Part shown: in pieces, positions 10,888 to 19,025 of the stretch
Numbering within the stretch: position 1 is the stretch's first letter
Layout: each line of letters begins with the position of its first letter
Source: Mycobacterium intracellulare ATCC 13950
GTDB lineage: Bacteria; Actinomycetota; Actinomycetes; Mycobacteriales; Mycobacteriaceae
Assembly (NCBI RefSeq): GCF_000277125.1
Contig: NC_016946.1
Coordinates: 124,001 to 188,000, forward strand
Length of the DNA stretch: 64,000 nucleotides
Direction: 5' to 3'
Notes under the pieces: generated by a model
Told to the model about the DNA's origin: nothing
Database searches by the model: none
Seen by the model: the letters and a program-made list of their open reading frames with translations, nothing else
Made by a program: the position numbers and the translations under genes

Positions 10888-12093
10888 CTAGCGCCCTCGC
10901 GCGCGCTCGAAGGGGACGACCTCCGGCAGCTGGCCGCCCGGCGGGAGGACGAGATGGCCGTGCACGTCGACGTACCCGGAACGCTTGGTGGGTATGGGCA
11001 GAGCGGGATTCGGGCATGGCGTGTCCGTCCCGTCGCCGCAGATGCCGCCGTTGAAGTACGAACGCTTCTGGTGGTCTTGGGGCCACGGGTCGGAGTGCAT
11101 CCCGATCCATTGCGCGGGCACGTTGTAGAAGAAAAAGAAGCACGAGCTGACGCCGGCGAAGATCGCCAGGAAGCGCGTGAACTGCTGTCTGGCGAATCCG
11201 CCTCGCACGTGGTCCAATCCGCGTTCGACCACGGTGCGGCCGCGATCGTCGGTGAAGAAGCGCAGACAGCACAGCGCGGCCTGCACACCACCCCACATCA
11301 GGCCTTCGTAGACCGGCCATTGGTAGTAGGTGTCGGCATTGATCGACACGGACCTGATGGCGCCGGGGTAGGTGTAGAAGCCGATCGGTAGCAGGACCAG
11401 ACCCTCCATGACGAAATCGAAGACAAACGCGAGCGCGTAGGTGACGAGGACCAAGCGAAGATTGCTGAGGTTCGGCCAGCGCGTCTTGATTTTGCGCATG
11501 ATCCAACACCCGACGATCGTGATCAGCAGGACGCCGTAGGCGTAACCCGGAGCGTTGGTCAACAACGGCTCGGACACCTGACGGCCCGGCTCCTCCGGGG
11601 AGACCCAACCCGGAATGTTCGACGACCAGGAGCCGCGGTTGAACAGCCAGGTGTTGTAGGTGCACCACGTGTTGAAGTAGTTCAGCAGCGGATCCTGGAA
11701 GAACATCAGGCCCATCGACAGCACGAGCATGCCGTCCAACGTGATCCGCCGCTCGCGCCGCCACGGCCTGATGAAGAACCACCACACGACGACCGGCAGC
11801 GCGATCCACAACACCACCGCGTTCGCCATCAGCGGCACCTTCATGTACATCGGCGGCTCGCTCGGCCCCGACGGCACCCGTTCGAAATACGGGCCGGTGA
11901 TCCACCGGATCCACACGTAGAGCTGGAGCACCAGCAGCGCGCCACCGGCGGCGGCCCAAATCTTGATCGGTCGCACCGGCGACGCGGCCTGCGCGCCGAG
12001 TTCGCCCGCGCCGGGCAGTGGCTCGGTGACGGACGACGGCTGGTTCCTGTTCGCGAGATCGCTCATGACGCTGGTGTCCTCCGGGGTCGGCAT
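10888..12093 (-). CDS. spirocyclase AveC-like integral membrane protein
   Basis: A 401-residue multi-pass protein with about seven hydrophobic segments (starting about residues 45, 85, 130, 185, 220 and 310). It resembles the AveC family, whose founding member closes the spiroketal in avermectin and helps set the 22,23 bond. Conserved-looking polar stretches include FFQDPLLNYFNTW near residue 130, EGLVLLPIGFYTYPG near 230 and QWPVYEGLMWGG near 260. No polyketide cluster is present, so the spirocyclase reaction should not be assumed. ATG at 12093 has GGAG 6 nt upstream; ATG at 12066 has GGAGG 11 nt upstream. It is the first gene of the coupled AveC-CbbQ-VWA operon, divergent from a TetR gene. 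Confidence 0.75.
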   Translation of the reverse strand: MPTPEDTSVMSDLANRNQPSSVTEPLPGAGELGAQAASPVRPIKIWAAAGGALLVLQLYVWIRWITGPYFERVPSGPSEPPMYMKVPLMANAVVLWIALPVVVWWFFIRPWRRERRITLDGMLVLSMGLMFFQDPLLNYFNTWCTYNTWLFNRGSWSSNIPGWVSPEEPGRQVSEPLLTNAPGYAYGVLLITIVGCWIMRKIKTRWPNLSNLRLVLVTYALAFVFDFVMEGLVLLPIGFYTYPGAIRSVSINADTYYQWPVYEGLMWGGVQAALCCLRFFTDDRGRTVVERGLDHVRGGFARQQFTRFLAIFAGVSSCFFFFYNVPAQWIGMHSDPWPQDHQKRSYFNGGICGDGTDTPCPNPALPIPTKRSGYVDVHGHLVLPPGGQLPEVVPFERARGR

Positions 12094-12107
12094 TCCACGC
12101 TCCGAGC

Positions 12108-12124
12108 AATATACTCACGAGTAT
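12108..12124. promoter_or_regulatory. operator and -10 of the AveC operon
   Basis: Perfect 6-bp arms ATACTC and GAGTAT flank two bases at 12111-12124 in the space between the divergent AveC-like and TetR genes. On the minus strand TATATT (12113-12108), a good mycobacterial -10, overlaps the palindrome and lies about 15 nt before the AveC start. Binding of the neighbouring TetR protein here would block the operon. Seen directly; regulator assignment inferred from position. Confidence 0.55.
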
Positions 12125-12170
12125 CTGAGAAACGGAATAGCTTCTCGCAAGCTCTGGCAGAATCTGGCGC

Positions 12171-12773
12171 ATGGTTGAGCGTTGGACGCGAGAGCGCCGC
12201 CTCGAGCACACTCGCTCGCTATTGGTCGACGCCGCCGAGGAAGTCTTCGGCGAAAAGGGGTTCGTCGCCGCGACGCTCGACGATATCGCCCACGCCGCCG
12301 GGTACACGAAAGGCGCCATCTACAAACACTTCTCGACGAAGGAAGACCTGTTTCTGGCGGTCAGCGACCGCTACTGGCGCCGGTACTTCGTCAACTTCAC
12401 CGAGGTGATGGCGCCGGCGACGCAGGTCGGTGCGCGCGAACTCGACGAGATCGCCAAGCGCTGGAGTCAGCTCAGCCGCGATCGGGGGGCGGAGCACGCC
12501 GCGCTGGGTCACGAGTTCATGCTGTACCTGCTGCGCAACCCCGAGGCGCGGGAACGCGTGGCCGCCAAGCGATCAGAGGCCGTCGAGGCGCTGGCCAAGT
12601 TCATCGTGGCGGGCATCGACCGGCTCGGCGGGACGTTGCTGATCCCCGCGTCGACGTTCGCCCAGGTCCTCGTCGCCACCAGCGACTCGGTGGTGTTGGG
12701 CAGTCAACTCGATGACGTGGACCTCTTCCGCCCGATCGTCGAGATGTACGTGTCGGTGATCAAGCTGCCCTGA
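12171..12773 (+). CDS. TetR family transcriptional regulator
   Basis: A 200-residue regulator. The N-terminal helix-turn-helix is clear: EVFGEKGFVAATLDDIAHAA, then GYTKGAIYKHFSTKEDLFLAV (about residues 25-65). The C-terminal ligand domain has no recognisable specificity. It is transcribed away from the AveC-CbbQ-VWA operon, with a 6-2-6 palindrome in the 77-bp space, the standard arrangement for a local repressor. Its inducer may be the substrate of the AveC-like protein or of the downstream P450; that is inference. Confidence 0.85.
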   Translation: MVERWTRERRLEHTRSLLVDAAEEVFGEKGFVAATLDDIAHAAGYTKGAIYKHFSTKEDLFLAVSDRYWRRYFVNFTEVMAPATQVGARELDEIAKRWSQLSRDRGAEHAALGHEFMLYLLRNPEARERVAAKRSEAVEALAKFIVAGIDRLGGTLLIPASTFAQVLVATSDSVVLGSQLDDVDLFRPIVEMYVSVIKLP

Positions 12774-12808
12774 CCGCCGATCCGAAAAGGGCTGTGGCGC
12801 ACGGCATC

Positions 12809-14164
12809 TCAGGCACCCGTGGCGATCTCCAGGTCCTTCAACGACTCCTCTAGATGACCGAGCATCCGCTGCAGGTGCGGGACGCTGCGCCGGCAGCCGA
12901 CCAGGCCGAAGTCGAGGTTGTCGGCGTTGTTGGTCACCGTGATGTTGACCGCCTGGCCGTCGAGGGGAATGGACAGCGGATAGTTTCCGTCCAGGCGGGC
13001 CCCGCGCCAGTACAGCTGCTCCGAGCGACCCGTCGACACGTTCGAGATGACGATGTTGAACGGCGGCGAGGCCGCGGAAAGGTAGCCGGGGACCAACCCG
13101 AGGAACAGGCCCCCGATGTTGAAGGCGGACAGGGCCAACTGCTGAACCGGCGGCAGCTGCCAGAACACCTCTTTGGTGTCGCGAATGGATGCGCTGATGA
13201 CCTCGAGCCGTCTCGCCGAATCGTCGAGATCGGTGGCGAGGTTGCACAGGAAGGTACCGACCATGTTCCCGCCGCGGTCGTCGTCGTCCTTGCGCAGATT
13301 CACCGGGACCATCGCGGTCAGTGGGGCGTCCGGCAGCGCGTTCTGATCCAGCAGGTAAGCGCGCAGGGCCCCGGCCGACATGGCGAGAATGACGTCGTTG
13401 ACCGTGACGCCGGCGGCCGCCTTGACCGCGTTGATGCGCTCCAACGCCCAGGACTGGGCCGCCACCCGCCGCGCACCGCCGATCCGGACGTTGAACATCG
13501 ACCGCGGCGCCTGGAACGGGAGCGTGAGTTGTTGTTCGAGCAGCGCGGCCCGCGCGAGCTTCAGCGTGGACGGCGCCAGCGCCAGCGCCGACCCCGCGGT
13601 GCGGCCCACCCGCCCGAACAGGGACGGACTTCTGCGTCCGCCGCGCTTGCGCGGCGCCATGCTCCACGGGACCCGCACCTCGTCGTCGTCGGGATCGGAG
13701 GTGAAGGCCCGCTGCATCAGGCGAAGCGCCGAGACGCCGTCCATCAGGGAGTGGTGGTACTTCGTGTACACGGCGTACCGCCCGTCCTGCAGGCCCTCGA
13801 CCAAATGCGCCTCCCACATCGGGCGGTGCCGGTCGAGCAGGCTGCCGTGCAGCCGGGAAACCAGCTCCAGGAGGTCTCGCACCCGTCCCGGTTCCGGAAG
13901 CGCGGAACGGCGAAGGTGGTAGTCGAGCTCGACCTCCTTGTCGAAGGACCACGCGACGTTGGTGACGCCGCCGAAGAAGGCCGGACGCTTGCTGAAGGCC
14001 GGTTGCACGTCGGTGCATTCGAGCATCGCCTGATAGGACTCGCGGACGAAATGCGGGCCGGCATCCTCGGGCGGCTCGAAGAGCTGTAGCGCGCCCACGT
14101 GCATCGGATGTTCGCGTGATTCGCCGATGAGGAACAGCGCATCCGTCGGTGATATCGGTTCCAT
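12809..14164 (-). CDS. WS/DGAT family wax ester synthase / diacylglycerol acyltransferase
   Basis: A 451-residue acyltransferase that would make triacylglycerol or wax esters from acyl-CoA at the membrane. The catalytic HHxxxDG motif is HHSLMDG at about residues 137-143, and the N-terminal PISPTDALFLIGES and C-terminal NIVISNVSTG segments are typical of the Tgs family. ATG at 14164 is chosen because it gives the family N-terminus; the frame extends 28 codons further without similarity. The MFS gene upstream on the same strand is 109 bp away, so co-transcription is possible but not shown. Confidence 0.88.
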   Translation of the reverse strand: MEPISPTDALFLIGESREHPMHVGALQLFEPPEDAGPHFVRESYQAMLECTDVQPAFSKRPAFFGGVTNVAWSFDKEVELDYHLRRSALPEPGRVRDLLELVSRLHGSLLDRHRPMWEAHLVEGLQDGRYAVYTKYHHSLMDGVSALRLMQRAFTSDPDDDEVRVPWSMAPRKRGGRRSPSLFGRVGRTAGSALALAPSTLKLARAALLEQQLTLPFQAPRSMFNVRIGGARRVAAQSWALERINAVKAAAGVTVNDVILAMSAGALRAYLLDQNALPDAPLTAMVPVNLRKDDDDRGGNMVGTFLCNLATDLDDSARRLEVISASIRDTKEVFWQLPPVQQLALSAFNIGGLFLGLVPGYLSAASPPFNIVISNVSTGRSEQLYWRGARLDGNYPLSIPLDGQAVNITVTNNADNLDFGLVGCRRSVPHLQRMLGHLEESLKDLEIATGA

Positions 14165-14273
14165 GCGTGTCGCCCCCAACTGTTGCCGTCGCGCCGCCCA
14201 CCGGAGGGACGGCCTACCTCCTAATAGCCACAGCGGGTGGCGGCCCAAACGGCCATCCGCCGCGGGACGGTCG

Positions 14274-15665
14274 CTAGCGGACGTCGTCGGCGAGCGCGCG
14301 AGCCTCCCGCTCGGTTTCGACCGCGGGCCCGGAGCCCGGCAACGGCTTGCCGGCGACCTCGGGGGTGAACAGGAGCGTGATCGCGCCCACCACGCCCCCG
14401 AAGATCAGCATGTAGGCCGGCACCATCACGTTGCCGGTGCCCGAAACCAGAGCCTGGGCGATCAGCGGCGTGATGCCGCCGACGAGTGAAATCGAGATGT
14501 TGTAGGAGATGGCCAGCGCGCCGTAGCGCACGTTGGTGGGGAACAGCGCCGGCAGCATGGCCGGCCCGGTGCTGTCGAAGCACAGCTCCATCAGGCCGAT
14601 CAGCAGCACGCCGATGAAGATCACCGGGTAGATGCCGCCGAAGCGGATGAGCAGGAACGCCGGGATGGAGGCGACGATCAGCAGGCCGCACCCCGTCCAC
14701 ATGATGGGTTTGACGCCGATGCGATCGGACAAGGCCGCGACTAGCACCACCGTGCCCATCAGGATCGCCAACGTGGTCACGATCATGACGAGTCCGGCGG
14801 TGTGGCCCACGCGCACGAACAGCCGCAGGTACGTCGGCAGGTATCCGGTGAGCATGAAGTCGGCGACCTGGGAGGTCAGCACCAGCGCCGCGCAGATCAG
14901 CATGGGTCGCCACTGCTCGACGATGGTGCGGTGAATCTGTTGACGGCCCTGGTCGCCCGCGTGCGCGTCGTCGTGGGCGCTCTGGTAGGCCGAGGACTCC
15001 TCGAGCCGCAGCCGCAGGAACAGCGCGACCAGCCCGAAAGGCAAGCCCAACAGCAGCGGAATCCGCCAGCCGTAGGTCAGCATGGCGTCCTCGGGCAGCC
15101 AGGTCTGCAGCCCGGTCACCAGCAACCCCGCCAGGACGAACCCCACTAGATTGCCCATCGGCAGGAACCCGACCATCATGCCGCGTTTGTGATCGGGGGC
15201 CTGCTCGACGAGATAGGTCATGGCGCCGACGTATTCACCACCGGTCGACAGGCCCTGGAATATTCGCGCGAGGACGAGCAGGATCGGCGCCCAGATGCCG
15301 ATGGTGCTGTAGGTGGGCAGCAGGCCGGTCACGGTCGTGCTCACCGTCATCATCAGGATGGTGACCACCAGGACGCGGTGGCGCCCGATCCGGTCGCCCA
15401 GCGGACCGAAGATGAACCCGCCGAGCGGACGCACGACGAACGCCGCCGCGAGCGTTCCGAAGGTCGCGATGAGGTGGACTCCGCTGACGTTCTTGCCGGG
15501 ATAGAACACCTGGGCGATCGTGGTCGCGATGTACCCGTAGACCCCGAAGTCGTACCACTCCATGAAGTTCCCGATCGCGGTGCCCATGATGGTTCGGCGC
15601 ATCGCGGGGTCGGCGACCCTGATTTCTCTACGTGCCCATTTCCTCCGGCGGCGTCGAATAACCAT
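14274..15665 (-). CDS. MFS transporter, metabolite:H+ symporter (ProP-like) type
   Basis: A 463-residue, 12-helix transporter. The family start IGNFMEWYDFGVYGY, the loop motif GPLGDRIGRHRVL (motif A), and LLGLPFGLVALFLRLRLEESSAY before the central loop mark the MHS subfamily that carries osmolytes, dicarboxylates or aromatic acids. ATG at 15665 is preferred; a TTG 12 codons upstream is an alternative. The substrate is not indicated by neighbours. The 226 bp between it and the hemerythrin stop show no gene. Confidence 0.85.
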   Translation of the reverse strand: MVIRRRRRKWARREIRVADPAMRRTIMGTAIGNFMEWYDFGVYGYIATTIAQVFYPGKNVSGVHLIATFGTLAAAFVVRPLGGFIFGPLGDRIGRHRVLVVTILMMTVSTTVTGLLPTYSTIGIWAPILLVLARIFQGLSTGGEYVGAMTYLVEQAPDHKRGMMVGFLPMGNLVGFVLAGLLVTGLQTWLPEDAMLTYGWRIPLLLGLPFGLVALFLRLRLEESSAYQSAHDDAHAGDQGRQQIHRTIVEQWRPMLICAALVLTSQVADFMLTGYLPTYLRLFVRVGHTAGLVMIVTTLAILMGTVVLVAALSDRIGVKPIMWTGCGLLIVASIPAFLLIRFGGIYPVIFIGVLLIGLMELCFDSTGPAMLPALFPTNVRYGALAISYNISISLVGGITPLIAQALVSGTGNVMVPAYMLIFGGVVGAITLLFTPEVAGKPLPGSGPAVETEREARALADDVR

Positions 15666-15891
15666 CGAATCAAGACTTACCCACAACTTTCTCAGGGACA
15701 ACCGGCGGGGTGGGCTTCACGGGCCTGACGTGGGACGACCGGCGGCGATCGCCGCGATCCCGCTCGGCCACGATCGCGTGCGACAAACGCCAGCTAGAAC
15801 GGGTCGCCGGCATTGACGTCGGCGGCATCGCTGCGCCACCGGAGCCGACGCGCGGTTATCCCTGTCACGTTCGCCCAGTCACGGGCGCGCG

Positions 15892-16464
15892 TCACTGGCC
15901 TTTCAGGCTGCCGATGCGCAACGAGAAGTCCGCGGGCTCGGGGCGGGGGGCCTCCACCTGCTCGACATAGCGACGCGGGTCCCGGTCCGTGATGGGCAGC
16001 CCCTCGGTGGTGGGGTGCTCGGCCATGAACTCGCTGTATTGGCGCCCGAGCGCTTCGCGAAGGCCGATCGGGGCGTTGCGGCGGAAGTCCGAGAGCCCTT
16101 CGCGTTCCTCCTCGCCCATGTGATCGTCGTTGGCCTCGCGGGTGCGCCCGACCGCCGCCCACCACTGCTCGCTGCCGAGTTCGGCCGCGTCGGCGTCGCG
16201 GACCCCGTCGCGGATGTCGTTGTGGTCACCGATGGCGTCGAGGGTTTCGCCCTCGGCGTCCTCGCCACCCCGTTTGAGCAGTTGGGGGTAGAAGATCTTT
16301 TCCTCGATGTAGGCGTGCACGTCGAGCTTGTCGGCGAGCGGCCGCCACACCCGTCCGAGCCCGGTGTGGTCGGCCGGCTGCTTTGCCTGGAGGTAATCCA
16401 GCTGGGCGAACTGTTCGCGGAACCAATCGTGGTCGGCGAGGATCAACATGGTGATGTCGGCCAT
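15892..16464 (-). CDS. hemerythrin HHE-domain protein
   Basis: A 190-residue protein with an HHE cation-binding fold, a four-helix di-iron site that binds oxygen, NO or peroxide. Likely ligands seen are HDWFREQF near residue 12, DVHAYIEEKIFYP near 50, GDHNDI near 80, and DDHMGEEEREG near 115. ATG at 16464 fits the family (MADITMLILADHD); the longer frame upstream has no support. Mycobacterial homologues affect sigma F-dependent peroxide response, which is family knowledge, not seen here. It is divergent from the mycolic acid synthase across 341 bp. Confidence 0.85.
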   Translation of the reverse strand: MADITMLILADHDWFREQFAQLDYLQAKQPADHTGLGRVWRPLADKLDVHAYIEEKIFYPQLLKRGGEDAEGETLDAIGDHNDIRDGVRDADAAELGSEQWWAAVGRTREANDDHMGEEEREGLSDFRRNAPIGLREALGRQYSEFMAEHPTTEGLPITDRDPRRYVEQVEAPRPEPADFSLRIGSLKGQ

Positions 16465-16554
16465 CGGTGCGCCTCCGCCCCTGTGACGCCGGTCAGCCGG
16501 CTGGGTTATCGCGTTCGGCATCATTGACGAACGCCAGCCTCGTCTTACCCGCTT

Positions 16555-16578
16555 GCGGGGTCGATGTAACGACCCCGC
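16555..16578. promoter_or_regulatory. GC-rich hairpin in the divergent intergenic space 16465-16805
   Basis: GCGGGGTCG (16555-16563) and CGACCCCGC (16570-16578) form a perfect 9-bp stem with a 6-nt loop (ATGTAA). It lies about 90 bp upstream of the hemerythrin start and 230 bp upstream of the cyclopropane synthase. No T-tract follows in either direction, so a leader structure or operator is more likely than a terminator. The rest of the 341-bp space shows no gene. Confidence 0.4.
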
Positions 16579-16805
16579 CGGCACCGCCTGGATGTGCGTG
16601 CCCGAGTTGCTCTGCGCCGCAGGGGATTAGCAAATTTGCGCCGACGTAAGTGTTCTGGCAGGCTGAGAGCCATTTCGGCGGCACTAGGCTGGTCGGGAAC
16701 TCGGCGGAGGGGCACGGTGTGCCGGCCGGATACACTGGGGCGTCCGTGCGGCGATCGATTCGATCGCGCCGTTGAACCCGATATGAATAAGTCAGAGGTT
16801 GTGCC

Positions 16806-17690
16806 TTGTCCGAAAATCCCGGCGATGCCGTCAGCTTGGAACCGCATTTCGAGGACGTACAAGCGCACTACGACCTGTCCGACGAGTTCTTCGCGCTTTT
16901 CCTGGATCCGACGCGGACCTACAGCTGCGCGTATTTCGAGCGCGAGGACATGACGCTGGAAGAGGCGCAGATCGCCAAGGTCGACCTCTCGCTGGGCAAG
17001 CTGGGATTGCAGCCGGGCATGACGTTGCTCGACGTCGGGTGCGGCTGGGGCACCACGATCGTCCGCGCGCTCGAGCGCTATGACGTCAACGTCGTCGGGC
17101 TCACGCTGAGCCGCAATCAGCAGGCGCACGTGCAGCGCCGCCTCGACGCGCATCCGTCCGCGCGGTCCAAGCGGGTGCTGCTGCAGGGCTGGGAGCAGTT
17201 CGACGACAAGGTCGACCGCATCGTGTCGATCGGCGCCTTCGAGCACTTCGGGCGTGACCGCTACGACGATTTCTTCAAGACCGCCTATGAGGCTCTTCCG
17301 GCGGACGGCGTGATGATGCTGCACACGATCATCAAGCCCAGCGACGAGGAGTTCGCCGAGCGCGGGCTGCCCATCACCATGACCAAGCTGCGCTTCATGA
17401 AATTCATCATGGACGAGATCTTCCCGGGCGGGGATCTACCCCAGGCCAAGGGCGTCGTGGAGCATGCCCAGCGTGCCGGATTCGGGGTGAAGCTGGTGCA
17501 GCCGCTGCGCCTGCACTACGCGCGCACCCTCGACACCTGGGCGGCCGCACTCGAGGCGCGCCGCGACGAGGCCATCGAGATTCAGTCCGAAGAGGTCTAC
17601 GACCGGTACATGAAGTACCTGACCGGCTGCGCGGACCTGTTCCGTGAGGGCTACACCGACGTCGCGCAGTTCACCCTGACCAAAGGCTGA
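16806..17690 (+). CDS. mycolic acid cyclopropane synthase family methyltransferase (CmaA/PcaA-like)
   Basis: A 294-residue SAM-dependent enzyme that modifies double bonds of mycolic acid meromycolate chains. Family marks: VQAHYDLSDEFFALFLDP at about residue 18, TYSCAYFEREDMTLEEAQ, the SAM motif LLDVGCGWGTT near 75, VDRIVSIGAFEHFG near 137, and EEVYDRYMKYLTGC near the end. It most resembles CmaA1/PcaA, but the exact position or product (cis/trans cyclopropane or other) cannot be fixed. The start is TTG at 16806, with AGAGG 7 nt upstream. It is a single gene, not in an mmaA cluster. Confidence 0.9.
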   Translation: MSENPGDAVSLEPHFEDVQAHYDLSDEFFALFLDPTRTYSCAYFEREDMTLEEAQIAKVDLSLGKLGLQPGMTLLDVGCGWGTTIVRALERYDVNVVGLTLSRNQQAHVQRRLDAHPSARSKRVLLQGWEQFDDKVDRIVSIGAFEHFGRDRYDDFFKTAYEALPADGVMMLHTIIKPSDEEFAERGLPITMTKLRFMKFIMDEIFPGGDLPQAKGVVEHAQRAGFGVKLVQPLRLHYARTLDTWAAALEARRDEAIEIQSEEVYDRYMKYLTGCADLFREGYTDVAQFTLTKG

Positions 17691-17819
17691 CGCCCGTCCT
17701 GTGCCCCCATCCCGGGGGGCGCCCGGTTTACCGGCATAACACGGCGGGTAATTCCACGGCAACAACCTGATTCGGTGGGTGTCGATGTCCTTCGGCGCAA
17801 GCCGCAGGAAGGACGGATC

Positions 17820-18329
17820 GTGGCCGCCAAACACCGCATGCCGGAGTCGCTGGAGCAAACCCAGACGCCGACCGATCGAGGTCAGCGTCTGTCCGGTGCG
17901 GCGAAGGTGTGCGAGATCGTCTGTGCTGCCCTGATATGCGCGGCGTGCCTGACGGCGTTGGTGCTCAACGGTGTTCGCGCCGACAAACGAACCGTGACCG
18001 CCGAGGTCAGTCCGCCTTCCGTTTCGCAGCCGGTGAAGCAGGAGGGCACCGTGATCGCCGTGACGGTGGACTCGGTCACCATGCGCAGCCCCGACGGGTA
18101 CACCCAGACCTATCGCTTCACCCCGGACACCACCGTCATCACCCATCGCGGCAGCCAACCCGCCGTCGCGGCACCGCAATTCACCGTCAACGACCGGGTG
18201 GTTGTGGTGGGCACCATCGAAGGTGGCTCGGCGCTGGCAACCGCGGTGGCCTACCGCGGCGCGGGACATGGGGAGGCGCCGCCGATGGATTACCTTGAGG
18301 GGCAACCGGTTCCGACCGACGCCGCCTGA
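17820..18329 (+). CDS. membrane-anchored hypothetical protein with OB-like extracytoplasmic domain
   Basis: A 169-residue protein of unknown function. One hydrophobic segment (about residues 28-48, ICAACLTALVLNG) follows a short cytoplasmic head, so the rest should face outward. The exported part repeats short beta-strand patterns (VIAVTVDSVTMRS, TYRFTPDTTVITHRG, VNDRVVVVGTIEGG), like the DUF5666/OB-type domains of some actinobacterial envelope proteins. GTG at 17820 is preferred, with GGAAGGA 5-11 nt upstream; the frame runs 15 codons further. It stands between a mycolic acid enzyme and a VOC protein, neither clearly linked. Confidence 0.65.
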   Translation: MAAKHRMPESLEQTQTPTDRGQRLSGAAKVCEIVCAALICAACLTALVLNGVRADKRTVTAEVSPPSVSQPVKQEGTVIAVTVDSVTMRSPDGYTQTYRFTPDTTVITHRGSQPAVAAPQFTVNDRVVVVGTIEGGSALATAVAYRGAGHGEAPPMDYLEGQPVPTDAA

Positions 18330-18399
18330 GCCGCTCCCCGGCTCTCCCCGGGATGCCCGTCCGCCTAGGCTGATAGCGATCCAGCCACACGGAGGCGCC

Positions 18400-18753
18400 A
18401 TGAGCGAGCACGAAGCAAAGATGATCATCCTGTCCACCGACGACCTGGACGAGTCGATCCGGTTCTACAGCGAGACCCTGGGCATGCCGTTGAAGTTTCG
18501 CGACGGGGCGCACTTCGCGGCCCTGGATGCCGGCCCGGTCAAGTTGGCGCTGGCAACCGCCGTGGACCATCCCATCCCCGGCCAGGTCGTCGTCGGCATC
18601 AAGACCGCGGACGTCGACGCCGCGGCGAAGGCTGTCGAGGCCAGCGGTGGTGGCATCGTCAAGGGCCCCTACGACGACGCCCACGAACGACGCGCCGTGG
18701 TCTATGACAACAAGGGCAACGGCCTGGTCTTCTACAAACCGCTGGGACGCTAG
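18400..18753 (+). CDS. VOC (glyoxalase/bleomycin resistance) family protein
   Basis: A 117-residue single-domain vicinal oxygen chelate protein with the paired beta-alpha-beta-beta-beta units: LSTDDLDESIRFYSETLGMPL at residue 11 and GIKTADVDAAAKAVEASGG at 66, ending VVYDNKGNGLVFYKPL. Metal ligands cannot be assigned with confidence, and activity (isomerase, dioxygenase or binding protein) is unknown. ATG at 18400 has a GGAGG box 5-9 nt upstream. Its 3' end overlaps the convergent YdeI-like gene by 4 bp. Confidence 0.82.
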   Translation: MSEHEAKMIILSTDDLDESIRFYSETLGMPLKFRDGAHFAALDAGPVKLALATAVDHPIPGQVVVGIKTADVDAAAKAVEASGGGIVKGPYDDAHERRAVVYDNKGNGLVFYKPLGR

Positions 18754-19025
18754 GGCGCCTCCCTTCCGGTGCGTTCGCGGTGTTTGCAGCCCGGCCAGCA
18801 GCACGGCCTGCGTTTGCCTTCCTCCAGCTCCTCCTCGGTGCGGCGGATGCGGCGCGCCCGGGTGGCCTCCTGCTTGGCATCCTCCACCCAGCAGATGAAC
18901 TCGTTTCGGGCCAACGGCGTGATGTCGTTCCAGGCGGCCAGGGCCGTGGGGTTGGCGAGCAACGACTCGCGCAGGTCGGCGGGCAGCTTGTGCACCACCC
19001 CGCCGGGCACTCGCCGGGCGCTCAT
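18750..19025 (-). CDS. YdeI/OmpD-associated (bacteriocin-protection type) small protein
   Basis: A 91-residue protein matching the C-terminal YdeI/OmdA domain: LPADLRESLLANPTALAAW, then FICWVEDAKQEATRARRIRR and EELEEGKRRP. It ends with a Cys-containing PCCWPGCKHR tail. The family name comes from E. coli proteins that protect against bacteriocins or antimicrobial peptides, but the biochemical role is unknown. The start overlaps the 3' end of the upstream SCO6745-like gene by 4 bp, so the two are translationally coupled. Confidence 0.75.
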   Translation of the reverse strand: MSARRVPGGVVHKLPADLRESLLANPTALAAWNDITPLARNEFICWVEDAKQEATRARRIRRTEEELEEGKRRPCCWPGCKHRERTGREAP

